Below, in pieces: positions 50,653-58,730 of a stretch of DNA of 64,000 nucleotides. Origin of the DNA: Bacteroidia bacterium (GTDB taxonomy: Bacteria > Bacteroidota > Bacteroidia > SpSt-205); the NCBI GenBank assembly GCA_025059535.1, contig JANXCX010000009.1, positions 1-64,000 on the forward strand. The letters run 5' to 3'. The number at the start of each line of letters is the position of its first letter. The first letter of the stretch is position 1. Under the pieces are notes generated by a model. It was not told the DNA's origin and made no database searches. It saw nothing but the letters and a program-made list of their open reading frames with translations. The position numbers and the translations under genes were made by a program.

Positions 50653-53600
50653 ATGCACAGCCTCCTCCGTAGGTACTTCCTCCTAGTAGCTCCCCTTATT
50701 TTCCAGAGTAGGGGTATAGCCCAGACCCTTTCCGAGCGCGCCCGAGAAAAAATGCGTATTACCGAACTTCGCAACCAGAATCTGGACGAAAACCCTGAGA
50801 CCGCTTTTCCGCTACCACTAACTCTCCCCGAATCCGACTGCCCAAACGCCATCGTAGTCTGCCAGCAAACCTACACCTACAACCAATCCCCGCCTAACTT
50901 CGGTCACGTTCAAGAATTAGGCAATAATACCTGCCTACTCAACCGAGAACAGAAAACCACTTGGTACATTTTTACCGTACAGGCTAGTGGTACCTTTGGC
51001 TTTTACATTGATACGCGGTATGATTACGATTTTGCCCTATTTGACTATAATGCCATAGGCGGCTGTGCGGGTACGCGCACGGCTACCCCTATCCGCTGTA
51101 ACTACTCAGCGGATTATGGCCGCACAGGTTTAGACGCAAACAACCCCCGACCTGGCTCCATTCAGTGGGACGCCTCCCAGCCGCCTATCATGCCGGGCCT
51201 CAACGTCCAAGCGGGCCAGACCTTCCTCCTCGTCGTGGATAACTGGACGCGCGATGAGACGGGCTACACCATCACCTTCACGGGTACGGCCCAAATTTTT
51301 GACCAAACTCCCCCCGCTATCCGCCAGATAAGCTGTACAGGCAATCCTAATCAGCTTCTCATCACCTTCAGCGAAATGGTACGCTGCAATTCCATCCATC
51401 CCTCCGATTTTCAGCTCAGCGGTGGGGTTACGGTAACAGGCATAAGCGCCTCAGGCTGCGGACAATATACCGAGCAGCTCATTCTCACCTTTGCCGGGGT
51501 ACTCCCCAGCGGCAATCATACCCTTACTATCCGGCGGGGAACGGATGGCAATACGCTCCTAGACAAATGTGGGAATCCTATCCCTGAGGGTACGACCGTG
51601 AATTTCAGCTACCTAGCGCCCGTTACCCTAACGGCTGACCCACCCGCCATTTGCGCTGGGAGCACCACTGTTCTGACCGCCTCCACCTTAGGCGGCTTCC
51701 CGCCAGGTACTACCTTCTCATGGAGTACAGGGGCTACCACGCCAAGTATAACCGTACAGCCTACTACAACGACTACCTATACCTTCACCGCCTCCCTAAG
51801 TGGATGTAGCCGCACGGCTAATATTACGGTCAACCTCCAGCCTCGCCCTACCATTACCGTTTCACCTGTGAATGCGGTTATCTGTGAGGGCACAGCTTCC
51901 ATTACGGGCACTGCTGATGTGCCTGGTGGCCAGTGGGAAGTCAGTAGCGATGGGGGCGCAACCTGGGCGGGCACAGCAAATCCTATGAACCTTCCGCCCG
52001 GTACGCATCTCATACGCTACCGCACGTCGGGCAATTGTATCAGTAATACCGTATCAGTTTCAGTAACGACGGCGCCTCCGCCAGGGGCTAATACCTGCGA
52101 CGTTATCTACGTCACGCCTACGGGCAATCCGGCGGCGCCAGGCACTAAGGCCGCGCCCACCGACTTAGCCACAGCCCTCCAGCGGGCGGCCTGTTCCCGC
52201 ACTGTCATCAAGCTGGCTATCGGTACGTATGAGCTCCACGCCCCCATTACTACGATTACGAATAACATTACCTTGGAAGGCGGCTTCGATCCGGCTAACA
52301 ACTGGCGCAAAACGAGCCAGGCCGGTGCCACTCGCCTCCTGCGGCGCGCTACGAATGTAGAAGGGTGCAATGAAAATGCCCCTCGTCTCGTGGCCCTGCA
52401 GATCAGTGGGGCAAGCGGCTTCCGCCTTCAGGACCTGACGGTAGAGGTAGAGGATGCGCCCCCTGCGAGTGGGGACTGTGCCTCCGGCCGCGGCATCTCT
52501 ACCTATGCGCTCCATCTTAATAACTGCCGGGACTATACAATTGTGCGCTGCCGTTTCATCGCTGGGCGTGGAGGGGATGGGCTAGCGGGAAGCCCCGGCA
52601 CGCCAGGCCGAAATGCGGCCGACCATCAGATCCCGCCCCAGTGCGGCGGCCCAGGCCACCAGGATGACTGCGATGAACGGGACAACTGGGGGGGAGCCGG
52701 GGCTATTGTACCCTGGGGCGCTAATGGGGGCAGCGGCGGACGCGGCGGCCACACGGCTAATGGTCAAGAGGGCGGCGCCTCTCCCTGCGGTGGCTCTATC
52801 CCCTGCGTAGGCGGGAGTGGAGGTGGAGGAGGAGCCAGTTGCGGGCCTGGAATGGGCTGCGATTGTGATGGTGCTGGGAATCACGGTCGACCCGGTGAGG
52901 ACGGAGGCTCGGGCGCCCCTGGTGCTCCCGGCGCCCCAGGACCGGCTGGTACTATGGGCGTGTGGTGGGTACCAGGGAGTCAAGGCGGTACAGGCACGCA
53001 GGGCCAACATGGACGCGGAGGGGGCGGAGGTGGCGGCGGCGGCGGTCAAACCCACTTCCTTTGCTGGCCTGCTGAGCTAGAAGGTACAGGCGCAGGCGGT
53101 GGAGGTGGCGGCGCCGGGGGAGAAGGCGGCCAAGGCGGCACCGGCGGCTGGGGCGGTGGCAGCGCCTTCTGCGTGTATCTCTTCGCCAATAGCGGCGGCA
53201 GCTTTGTAGACTGCGAGTTCAATACGCCCGTAGCGGGTAGTGGTGGTCCTGGCGGGCCTGGTGGCAGGGGGGGCCAAGGCAGCGCCGGCGCAGGTCGTGG
53301 CGGAGGAGGGCATACCACCTGCCCAAGGCATGGCTGTGATATCGGCTACGGTGGCCCCGGTGGGAATGGCGGAAATGGCGGGGCGGGGGGCGCCGGCGGT
53401 AATGGCAGCCCTGGCCGTAGCGCCCGTATCCAAGTCGTCAGCGGCACGGCACCTACCCTCATCCAAGGCGGCGCACCCATCGCCCTAAATGTAGGGGTAG
53501 ATGATGCAGGCCGCAACGATCCAGACCCTTTCCCGCTCTCGGCTCAGCCCGTTATCTACGTGGCCGACGTAGCCTGCATGAATACCGACGTCACCTTCTC

Positions 53601-56004
53601 CACCGCCGACGGCGCCCCGCACAGCTGGACCTTCGGCGCCGGGGCTAACCCACCTAACTCCAACAATAGCCCACAAAACGTTCGCTACACTACACGTGGT
53701 CGCAAGCAAATCACCTACGACGGCCAGACCTATACGGATTTTTGGAATATCCTTCTAGAGGAGCAGACGCCTACGATTTCGGCCTCGCCACGCGAGGTGT
53801 GCCCCGGCGGCCGCGTTACTTTTATAGCCGACCTTACGGGAGCTGCGTATCAATGGGAAATCGCCACCGATGCCGGCTTTACCAACATCATCGCCACTTC
53901 CAATGAGCGCAACTGGAGCTATACCTTTACTGGTAGCGGGACTTACCACGTGCGGCATCGGCGCTATACCGACTGCTGTGGCTGGTCGCCGTGGGCCTCG
54001 CTTACGGTTACCGTGCATCCTCTCCCTACAATTACCCTCAGGCCGCCGAATCCTACCCTTTGCCAAGGCGGTCAAGTTACCCTCACAGCCGAAGTGGATT
54101 TGCCTAATGCCACGATTACTTGGACTCCTGCCGAAGGCCTAAATACTACCACGGGGAGTACGGTGGTTGCCTCTCCTGTAGCTACTACGACCTACACCGT
54201 TACGGCTATAGCCCCGCCTGGCAACTGTGTGGCCTCTCGGACGGTGGTCGTGCAGGTCAATCCTGTTCCAAATGGGACTTTTAGCGTTACGCCGGCTAGC
54301 TGCGGCGCAAATGGCAGCGTTACTTTTACGCCTACAGAAGGAGAACCTATCGTTTCCGCCATATGGAATACCGTGCCGCCTCAGGCCGGCTTTACGGCTA
54401 CAAACCTTAGTCCGGGCGCTTATGAGCTTACCCTAACTAATGCCCAAGGCTGCACGCGCACTCTTTCGGTCATAGTACCTGTAGGGCCGGGGGCTTTAGA
54501 TGCTTGGGTAGAGACGCTCGTGCCACCCTGCGCTGGCCAGAATAATGGCCGCGCTACTATCGGTGTGCAGGGGGGTACGCCACCCTATACCTATACTTGG
54601 TCTCATGACCCAGGTCTGACGGGAAATACGGCGACAGGCCTTGCGCCGGGTAACTATACCGTGACCGTACGCGATAATGCCGGCTGTGCGCGCACGGTAA
54701 ACTTCACCGTGGCGTCGCCCTCCGATCCTCTACTGCTAGAGGTGGTAGAAGTTCAGCCTCAGCGATGCGGGGGGGCCTGCGATGGACGCATCCGCGTGCG
54801 CGCCCAAGGCGGTGCCCGACCTGCCCGTTACACCTACATCTGGACAAGCTCTACGTATCCCGATTTCAGCTTTACAGGCGTGGATGCCGATGGCGAAAGC
54901 GTAGCTAACCTTTGCCCAGGTCAGTACCAGATCACCGTACGGGATGCCAGCGGCTGCACCGCTACCCAGACGGTAGAAGTAGGCCGCAGCTTTAGGTATA
55001 CGCTCAGTAGTACGGACGCAGTGTGTGCTGGCGCACCGCAAGGTAGTGCCTCGGTAACCGTTCAAGATGCCCCACCGGACCTTACCTGGCAGTGGACTGG
55101 GCCAAATGGCTATACCTCCGCCCCTAACGCCACTTCTATTACGGATCTAGTGCCAGGGCGCTATTACATTACCTTCACGCTCCCCGGCTGTGCGCCGGTG
55201 CGCGACTCGGTGGAGGTTGGGTACCGCAGCTCTGTAGAGGTGCGGATTGTGCCAGCGCAAGCCGGGGGATGCGTGCCTTTTACCGTAGAGTGGCGGGCTG
55301 AGGCTACAGGCACAGGGCCTTTCACCTATCAATGGGACCTGGGAGATGGTGCCACGGCAGCTACCGCTACCGTAAGCCATACCTACAATACCCCTGGTAC
55401 TTACACGGTACGGCTTACCGTGCGAAACGCCGATGGCTGCACAGCTACGGCTACAGCTGCGGCAGAAGCTTCCACGCGCCCTACAGCCGGTTATCAGATT
55501 CAGCCAGACCCGAGCCAACAGATATATCCTATTGGTACCCTTTTCATTCTTACGAGTACCTCCACAAATGCCCCGCGCATTCGCTGGGAGATACCCGGGT
55601 ATGGCCATCATGAGGGCCCCACTTGGGAAGTGCGCTTTGACCGAGAAGGCGAGTATTGCTTCATCCTGTATGCACAAAATGGAAGCTGTCTAGACTCGCT
55701 GCGCGGCTGCCTGCGCGTGGAAGATCCTACGATTTATGTGCCAAATGCCTTCTCACCGAATGGCGACGGTATAAACGATCTCTTTGAAGTTAAAGCCTTC
55801 GGCCTCAAGGAAGGACGCGTACGGATCTATAGCCGCTGGGGCGAGCTGGTCTTTGACAATCAAGGCGATATGACGCGGCATTGGGATGGTACGTATCGGG
55901 GCACGCCAGCCCCCGAAGACGCCTACACGGTAGTAATAGAAGGCAAACTACCCCCTTATGATAAGCCCATACGCCGTACAGGCACCGTAACGCTTATCCG
56001 TTAG
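50653..56004 (+). CDS. Giant surface protein: glycine-rich beta-helix, SprB-like repeats, PKD, T9SS type B domain
   Basis: 1783-residue exported protein. After a signal peptide (MHSLLRRYFLLVAPLIFQS) come Cys-containing beta domains, then a segment like a parallel beta-helix (YVTPTGNPAAPGTKAAPTDL, RLQDLTVEVED, CRDYTIVRCRFIAGRGG). From about residue 637 to 926 this helix is interrupted by very Gly-rich, collagen-like loops with several Cys pairs. SprB-type repeats follow (GGTPPYTYTWSHDPGLTGNT, DNAGCARTVNF), a PKD domain (YQWDLGDGATAATATVSHTY), and the type B sorting domain starting YVPNAFSPNGDGINDLFEVK at about residue 1695. Probably an adhesin or matrix protein anchored to the surface; the function is inferred. 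Confidence 0.9.
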   Translation: MHSLLRRYFLLVAPLIFQSRGIAQTLSERAREKMRITELRNQNLDENPETAFPLPLTLPESDCPNAIVVCQQTYTYNQSPPNFGHVQELGNNTCLLNREQKTTWYIFTVQASGTFGFYIDTRYDYDFALFDYNAIGGCAGTRTATPIRCNYSADYGRTGLDANNPRPGSIQWDASQPPIMPGLNVQAGQTFLLVVDNWTRDETGYTITFTGTAQIFDQTPPAIRQISCTGNPNQLLITFSEMVRCNSIHPSDFQLSGGVTVTGISASGCGQYTEQLILTFAGVLPSGNHTLTIRRGTDGNTLLDKCGNPIPEGTTVNFSYLAPVTLTADPPAICAGSTTVLTASTLGGFPPGTTFSWSTGATTPSITVQPTTTTTYTFTASLSGCSRTANITVNLQPRPTITVSPVNAVICEGTASITGTADVPGGQWEVSSDGGATWAGTANPMNLPPGTHLIRYRTSGNCISNTVSVSVTTAPPPGANTCDVIYVTPTGNPAAPGTKAAPTDLATALQRAACSRTVIKLAIGTYELHAPITTITNNITLEGGFDPANNWRKTSQAGATRLLRRATNVEGCNENAPRLVALQISGASGFRLQDLTVEVEDAPPASGDCASGRGISTYALHLNNCRDYTIVRCRFIAGRGGDGLAGSPGTPGRNAADHQIPPQCGGPGHQDDCDERDNWGGAGAIVPWGANGGSGGRGGHTANGQEGGASPCGGSIPCVGGSGGGGGASCGPGMGCDCDGAGNHGRPGEDGGSGAPGAPGAPGPAGTMGVWWVPGSQGGTGTQGQHGRGGGGGGGGGGQTHFLCWPAELEGTGAGGGGGGAGGEGGQGGTGGWGGGSAFCVYLFANSGGSFVDCEFNTPVAGSGGPGGPGGRGGQGSAGAGRGGGGHTTCPRHGCDIGYGGPGGNGGNGGAGGAGGNGSPGRSARIQVVSGTAPTLIQGGAPIALNVGVDDAGRNDPDPFPLSAQPVIYVADVACMNTDVTFSTADGAPHSWTFGAGANPPNSNNSPQNVRYTTRGRKQITYDGQTYTDFWNILLEEQTPTISASPREVCPGGRVTFIADLTGAAYQWEIATDAGFTNIIATSNERNWSYTFTGSGTYHVRHRRYTDCCGWSPWASLTVTVHPLPTITLRPPNPTLCQGGQVTLTAEVDLPNATITWTPAEGLNTTTGSTVVASPVATTTYTVTAIAPPGNCVASRTVVVQVNPVPNGTFSVTPASCGANGSVTFTPTEGEPIVSAIWNTVPPQAGFTATNLSPGAYELTLTNAQGCTRTLSVIVPVGPGALDAWVETLVPPCAGQNNGRATIGVQGGTPPYTYTWSHDPGLTGNTATGLAPGNYTVTVRDNAGCARTVNFTVASPSDPLLLEVVEVQPQRCGGACDGRIRVRAQGGARPARYTYIWTSSTYPDFSFTGVDADGESVANLCPGQYQITVRDASGCTATQTVEVGRSFRYTLSSTDAVCAGAPQGSASVTVQDAPPDLTWQWTGPNGYTSAPNATSITDLVPGRYYITFTLPGCAPVRDSVEVGYRSSVEVRIVPAQAGGCVPFTVEWRAEATGTGPFTYQWDLGDGATAATATVSHTYNTPGTYTVRLTVRNADGCTATATAAAEASTRPTAGYQIQPDPSQQIYPIGTLFILTSTSTNAPRIRWEIPGYGHHEGPTWEVRFDREGEYCFILYAQNGSCLDSLRGCLRVEDPTIYVPNAFSPNGDGINDLFEVKAFGLKEGRVRIYSRWGELVFDNQGDMTRHWDGTYRGTPAPEDAYTVVIEGKLPPYDKPIRRTGTVTLIR
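52564..53430 (+). repeat. Glycine-rich, collagen-like coding region
   Basis: Low-complexity part of the giant T9SS protein. It consists mostly of Gly with Ala, Ser, Pro and Asn in irregular GxG and GxxG units (for example GAPGAPGAPGPAGTMG and GGNGGNGGAGGAGGNG), interrupted by two short non-repetitive beta-strand segments with Cys. The DNA is locally much richer in G and C than its surroundings. It also creates long open frames on both strands that are not genes. Confidence 0.85.
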
Positions 56005-57140
56005 AGCGGCGCCTGGCGTACCCAGGCCTTCAAGCGGCTTGTTACGAATTCTACCGCTTCGGTACTCAGGCCTGGCCAGAGAGGCAGACTAAAAATAGTA
56101 GGCCAAATGGCCTCAGCCTGCGGGAAACTCTGGCCGGGCCGCCAAAAAGCCCGATAGGCTGGCTGAAGGTGCAGCGGCTTATAATGAAGTGCCAGCTCCA
56201 CCCCTTCTTCTCGCATCCAGTGGAAAAGCGCCTTGCGACTTTCTACCCTTAGGCCTTGGATGAAAGCTGGAAGCAGGTGGTAAGCCGAGCTGGAAGGCTC
56301 ATGGAAGGGGTAAAGCTGGATAAGTTCCTCGCCTTTTAGCTGCTGGGCGTAGGCTTCGGCGAGGTGACGGCGCTGCGCCCGAACCGCCAAAAGCCTTTCC
56401 GCTTGAGCTAGCGCTACGGCGGCTTGGAAGTCGGAGGGCATGTAGTTCCAGCCAAGCGCTTCCACTGTATAATCCCACGGTGCGTCCAGGGGACGATAGA
56501 GGCCATTCCGACGCAAAAGCCGGGCGCGCTGGGCAAGTTCGGCCGACTCTAAAAGCAGGGCACCGCCTTGGCCAGCAGCTATAGGTTTAGTGGCATGAAA
56601 GCTTAGGACTGCCGCTGAACCAAAGGTACCACAGAGCTTGCCGGCATACCAGGCAGGCAGAGCATGGCAGGCATCCTCCACCAGCCACCAGCCATGCCGC
56701 TCGCATAGGGTCATCAGTTCCTCCATCGGTGCTGGAACACCCGCATAATGCACCACCACCACGCCGCGCGTGCGGGGGGTACGGACCGCTTCCACCGTCT
56801 CAGCCGTCAAGTGGAGTGAAGGCCCTACATCGGCTAATACGGGTGAGCCACCGGCGTGCACCACTGCCGCCGCTGTAGCGGTAAAGGTCCAAGTGGGCAC
56901 AATCACCTCCCCCCCTTTGTCCCCTAAGAGTAGGGCAAGAGCTAAATGAAGCGCCGCCGTACCTGAGCTCACCAAAACTACCTCTCGGCCATACAGGCTC
57001 TTGAGATAAGCTTCTAAGTGGGCCACCCATCGGCCGCCGCCCCAGTAGCCCTCCTCTAAGGCCGCTAAAAGATACCGCCGCTCCGCCTCCGAAAAATACG
57101 GCTTATGAAAAGGTATCCGCACGCGTCTCCGCCCATTCAA
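56001..57140 (-). CDS. DegT/DnrJ/EryC1-family PLP aminotransferase
   Basis: 379-residue sugar aminotransferase-like enzyme, often acting on nucleotide-linked keto-sugars for surface glycans. It has VLVSSGTAALHLALALLLG, the IVPTWTFTATAAAVVHAGG segment, VEDACHALPAWYAGKLCG and the PLP lysine in SFHATKPIAAGQGGALL. The C-terminus carries a SAYHLLPAFI-type element. The start overlaps the upstream hypothetical gene by 38 bases. Its stop overlaps that of the giant T9SS gene on the other strand. Confidence 0.9.
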   Translation of the reverse strand: MNGRRRVRIPFHKPYFSEAERRYLLAALEEGYWGGGRWVAHLEAYLKSLYGREVVLVSSGTAALHLALALLLGDKGGEVIVPTWTFTATAAAVVHAGGSPVLADVGPSLHLTAETVEAVRTPRTRGVVVVHYAGVPAPMEELMTLCERHGWWLVEDACHALPAWYAGKLCGTFGSAAVLSFHATKPIAAGQGGALLLESAELAQRARLLRRNGLYRPLDAPWDYTVEALGWNYMPSDFQAAVALAQAERLLAVRAQRRHLAEAYAQQLKGEELIQLYPFHEPSSSAYHLLPAFIQGLRVESRKALFHWMREEGVELALHYKPLHLQPAYRAFWRPGQSFPQAEAIWPTIFSLPLWPGLSTEAVEFVTSRLKAWVRQAPL

Positions 57141-57774
57141 TAAGGGCCAGTACGCCAGGAAGGAAAGTACCTACTTCATAGCGGCCGCGTTCGGGAACTT
57201 CAAGACGGTCGCCAACCTGCAAGGCCCGCCCCTCAAAGTACATCCAGTCAAAAAGCACCTCAAAGAGGGAATGAATCCATCCTATCTCTCGGGGGTCCTG
57301 GAGCGGGTGGGCCAAATTAGGCAGCCCAAATTGCTCATAGCCCGCTGTACGCAGCCATAGGGCAGCGGTTTTACCCTCTAAGAGGCTGGATAGCGACAGC
57401 TCCATCTCTACCAGCACAAGCCCCGTCCATAAATGAAGCGGTGGTGTACGAAGGGCCACAGCTTCTAGCCCGTCGGCGAAAATTTTCCTAATCCAGCGCG
57501 CATGATGCGCGGTACAGGCTATAGGGTTAGCTACCCCCACCAGGTGGGGTAGGTCTTGAAGGTACTTGTAGGCCTCTATAAAAGCACGTACAGGATCAGT
57601 GTTTAGACTAAATGTCCAGAGGGTGTGGGCTTTATGCCGCTTGAGTAGGCTTTTTTCTTCTGCGCTCCAGAGGCTGCGCTCAATCGTTTGTACGGCAAGG
57701 TGAGGGGGAAGGGGCTCGGGGACAGCGCCGGCGATGGGCTCAGCCAAAAGGAGGTAAAGCTGGGCTTCGGTCAT
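57103..57774 (-). CDS. Hypothetical protein, possibly DUF4261-like
   Basis: 223-residue soluble protein that I do not recognise with confidence. It starts MTEAQLYLLLAEPIAGAVPE, has a middle part with HLVGVANPIACTAHHARWIR and a C-terminal GLPNLAHPLQDPREIGWIHS. The layout and the C-terminal region faintly resemble DUF4261. No signal peptide or membrane helix is seen. It is overlapped on both sides, by four bases with the HsdR-N-like gene and 38 with the aminotransferase gene, so it belongs to the nuoI-led transcript. Confidence 0.5.
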   Translation of the reverse strand: MTEAQLYLLLAEPIAGAVPEPLPPHLAVQTIERSLWSAEEKSLLKRHKAHTLWTFSLNTDPVRAFIEAYKYLQDLPHLVGVANPIACTAHHARWIRKIFADGLEAVALRTPPLHLWTGLVLVEMELSLSSLLEGKTAALWLRTAGYEQFGLPNLAHPLQDPREIGWIHSLFEVLFDWMYFEGRALQVGDRLEVPERGRYEVGTFLPGVLALIEWAETRADTFS

Positions 57775-58130
57775 TCAGGATACGTGGGAAAGTGCGGTAG
57801 GAGGCGGCCGGTCGCCGCTTCCCAGCACCAGATGCCCTCAGCGGCCACTATAGCGAGGTAGCGCACGGGGGGAAGCTGCGCCTGGTAGCGATGAAGCTGG
57901 GTTTGAGCCTGAAGCCAAGGAGAAAGCCCTTTTAGGGAGGCTTTGCACTCGGCTAAAAGCCACAGCCGCCCATCGGGGAGGCACACCCCTACATCAAAGC
58001 GCCCGCGCCCCGTACTATACTCCAGCCGAATAGCATGCGAAGGACAGCCCTGCTTTTTCAGAAATGCCAAGAAACGGGCGCGTACCTGCGCCTCGGGACC
58101 AGCCTCTTTAGGAAGCGATTTCCTCGCCAT
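57771..58130 (-). CDS. Orphan HsdR N-terminal-like PD-(D/E)XK protein
   Basis: 119 residues equal to the nuclease-fold part of type I restriction HsdR subunits. The catalytic-type residues are visible: Glu in IRLEYSTGRGRFDVGV, the Asp of RFDVGV, and the Glu-x-Lys in LLAECKASLKG. There are no HsdM or HsdS genes and no helicase domain, so it is not a restriction system here. Stand-alone HsdR_N proteins are common in Bacteroidota and of unknown use. It overlaps the end of nuoI by 23 bases. Confidence 0.75.
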   Translation of the reverse strand: MARKSLPKEAGPEAQVRARFLAFLKKQGCPSHAIRLEYSTGRGRFDVGVCLPDGRLWLLAECKASLKGLSPWLQAQTQLHRYQAQLPPVRYLAIVAAEGIWCWEAATGRLLPHFPTYPE

Positions 58131-58713
58131 CCCGCAGAAGGCTGCGCGCCTTTATGGAGTGGATATTATTGGCGACTTGGAAGCGATAGGATTTGCCGAA
58201 TTGGCGATTGCGCATCGCCGCCAGCCAACGCAGACGCGGCTCTAGCTCCTTCTTATCCACCAGCAGGCGCTCTTTTGTGTAAATCGCTTCTTCCCGCGTG
58301 CGAAAGACAAAGTCATACTCGGGGCTCATCACAATCGCTTCCTCAGGGCAGACCTCTTCACAGAGACCGCAGTAAATGCACCGAAGCATGTTGATTTCAA
58401 AAATAACAGGGTAGCGCTCTTTAGGGTCGTCGGTTTCCGCTGCTTGCATGTGGATAGCAAAGGGCGGGCACACGCGCGCACATAGGCCGCAGGCGACGCA
58501 GCGCTCCTTTCCATCCTCCGCCACGAGTACTGGCCGCCCGCGAAATTCAGGCCCCAGCACGATGGGCTCCTCGGGGTATTGCACGGTGAATTTGGGCTGG
58601 AAAAGCTTTCTGAGCGTATAGCCCAGCCCCTTGAAGATAGCGGGGAGGTATAGCTTATCCCACCAAGAGAGTCGGCGCTCCCCTGGCGGCGCCGTCCGAA
58701 TGCGCACCGCCAT
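58108..58713 (-). CDS. nuoI: NADH-quinone oxidoreductase subunit I
   Basis: Complex I subunit that carries two [4Fe-4S] clusters. The ATG at 58713 (MAVRIRTAPPG) gives 201 residues. Both ferredoxin motifs are complete: RCVACGLCARVCPPFAIHM and RCIYCGLCEEVCPEEAIVM. The gene is far from nuoC (46376) and has no nuo neighbour. A near-consensus box (TTTATTTG, 58718-58725) lies four bases upstream, just after the asnS stop. Confidence 0.94.
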   Translation of the reverse strand: MAVRIRTAPPGERRLSWWDKLYLPAIFKGLGYTLRKLFQPKFTVQYPEEPIVLGPEFRGRPVLVAEDGKERCVACGLCARVCPPFAIHMQAAETDDPKERYPVIFEINMLRCIYCGLCEEVCPEEAIVMSPEYDFVFRTREEAIYTKERLLVDKKELEPRLRWLAAMRNRQFGKSYRFQVANNIHSIKARSLLRDGEEIAS

Positions 58714-58730
58714 ACTACAAATAAACACAT

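Noticed and set aside
52582-53488. Long open frames antisense and in alternative frames to the glycine-rich region
   Set aside because: They are a by-product of the GC-rich repeat coding for Gly; products are low-complexity Ala/Thr/Pro stretches with no recognisable domain.
57771-58130. Restriction-modification or other defence system
   Set aside because: Only an HsdR N-terminal-like domain is present; there is no methyltransferase, specificity subunit or helicase around it.
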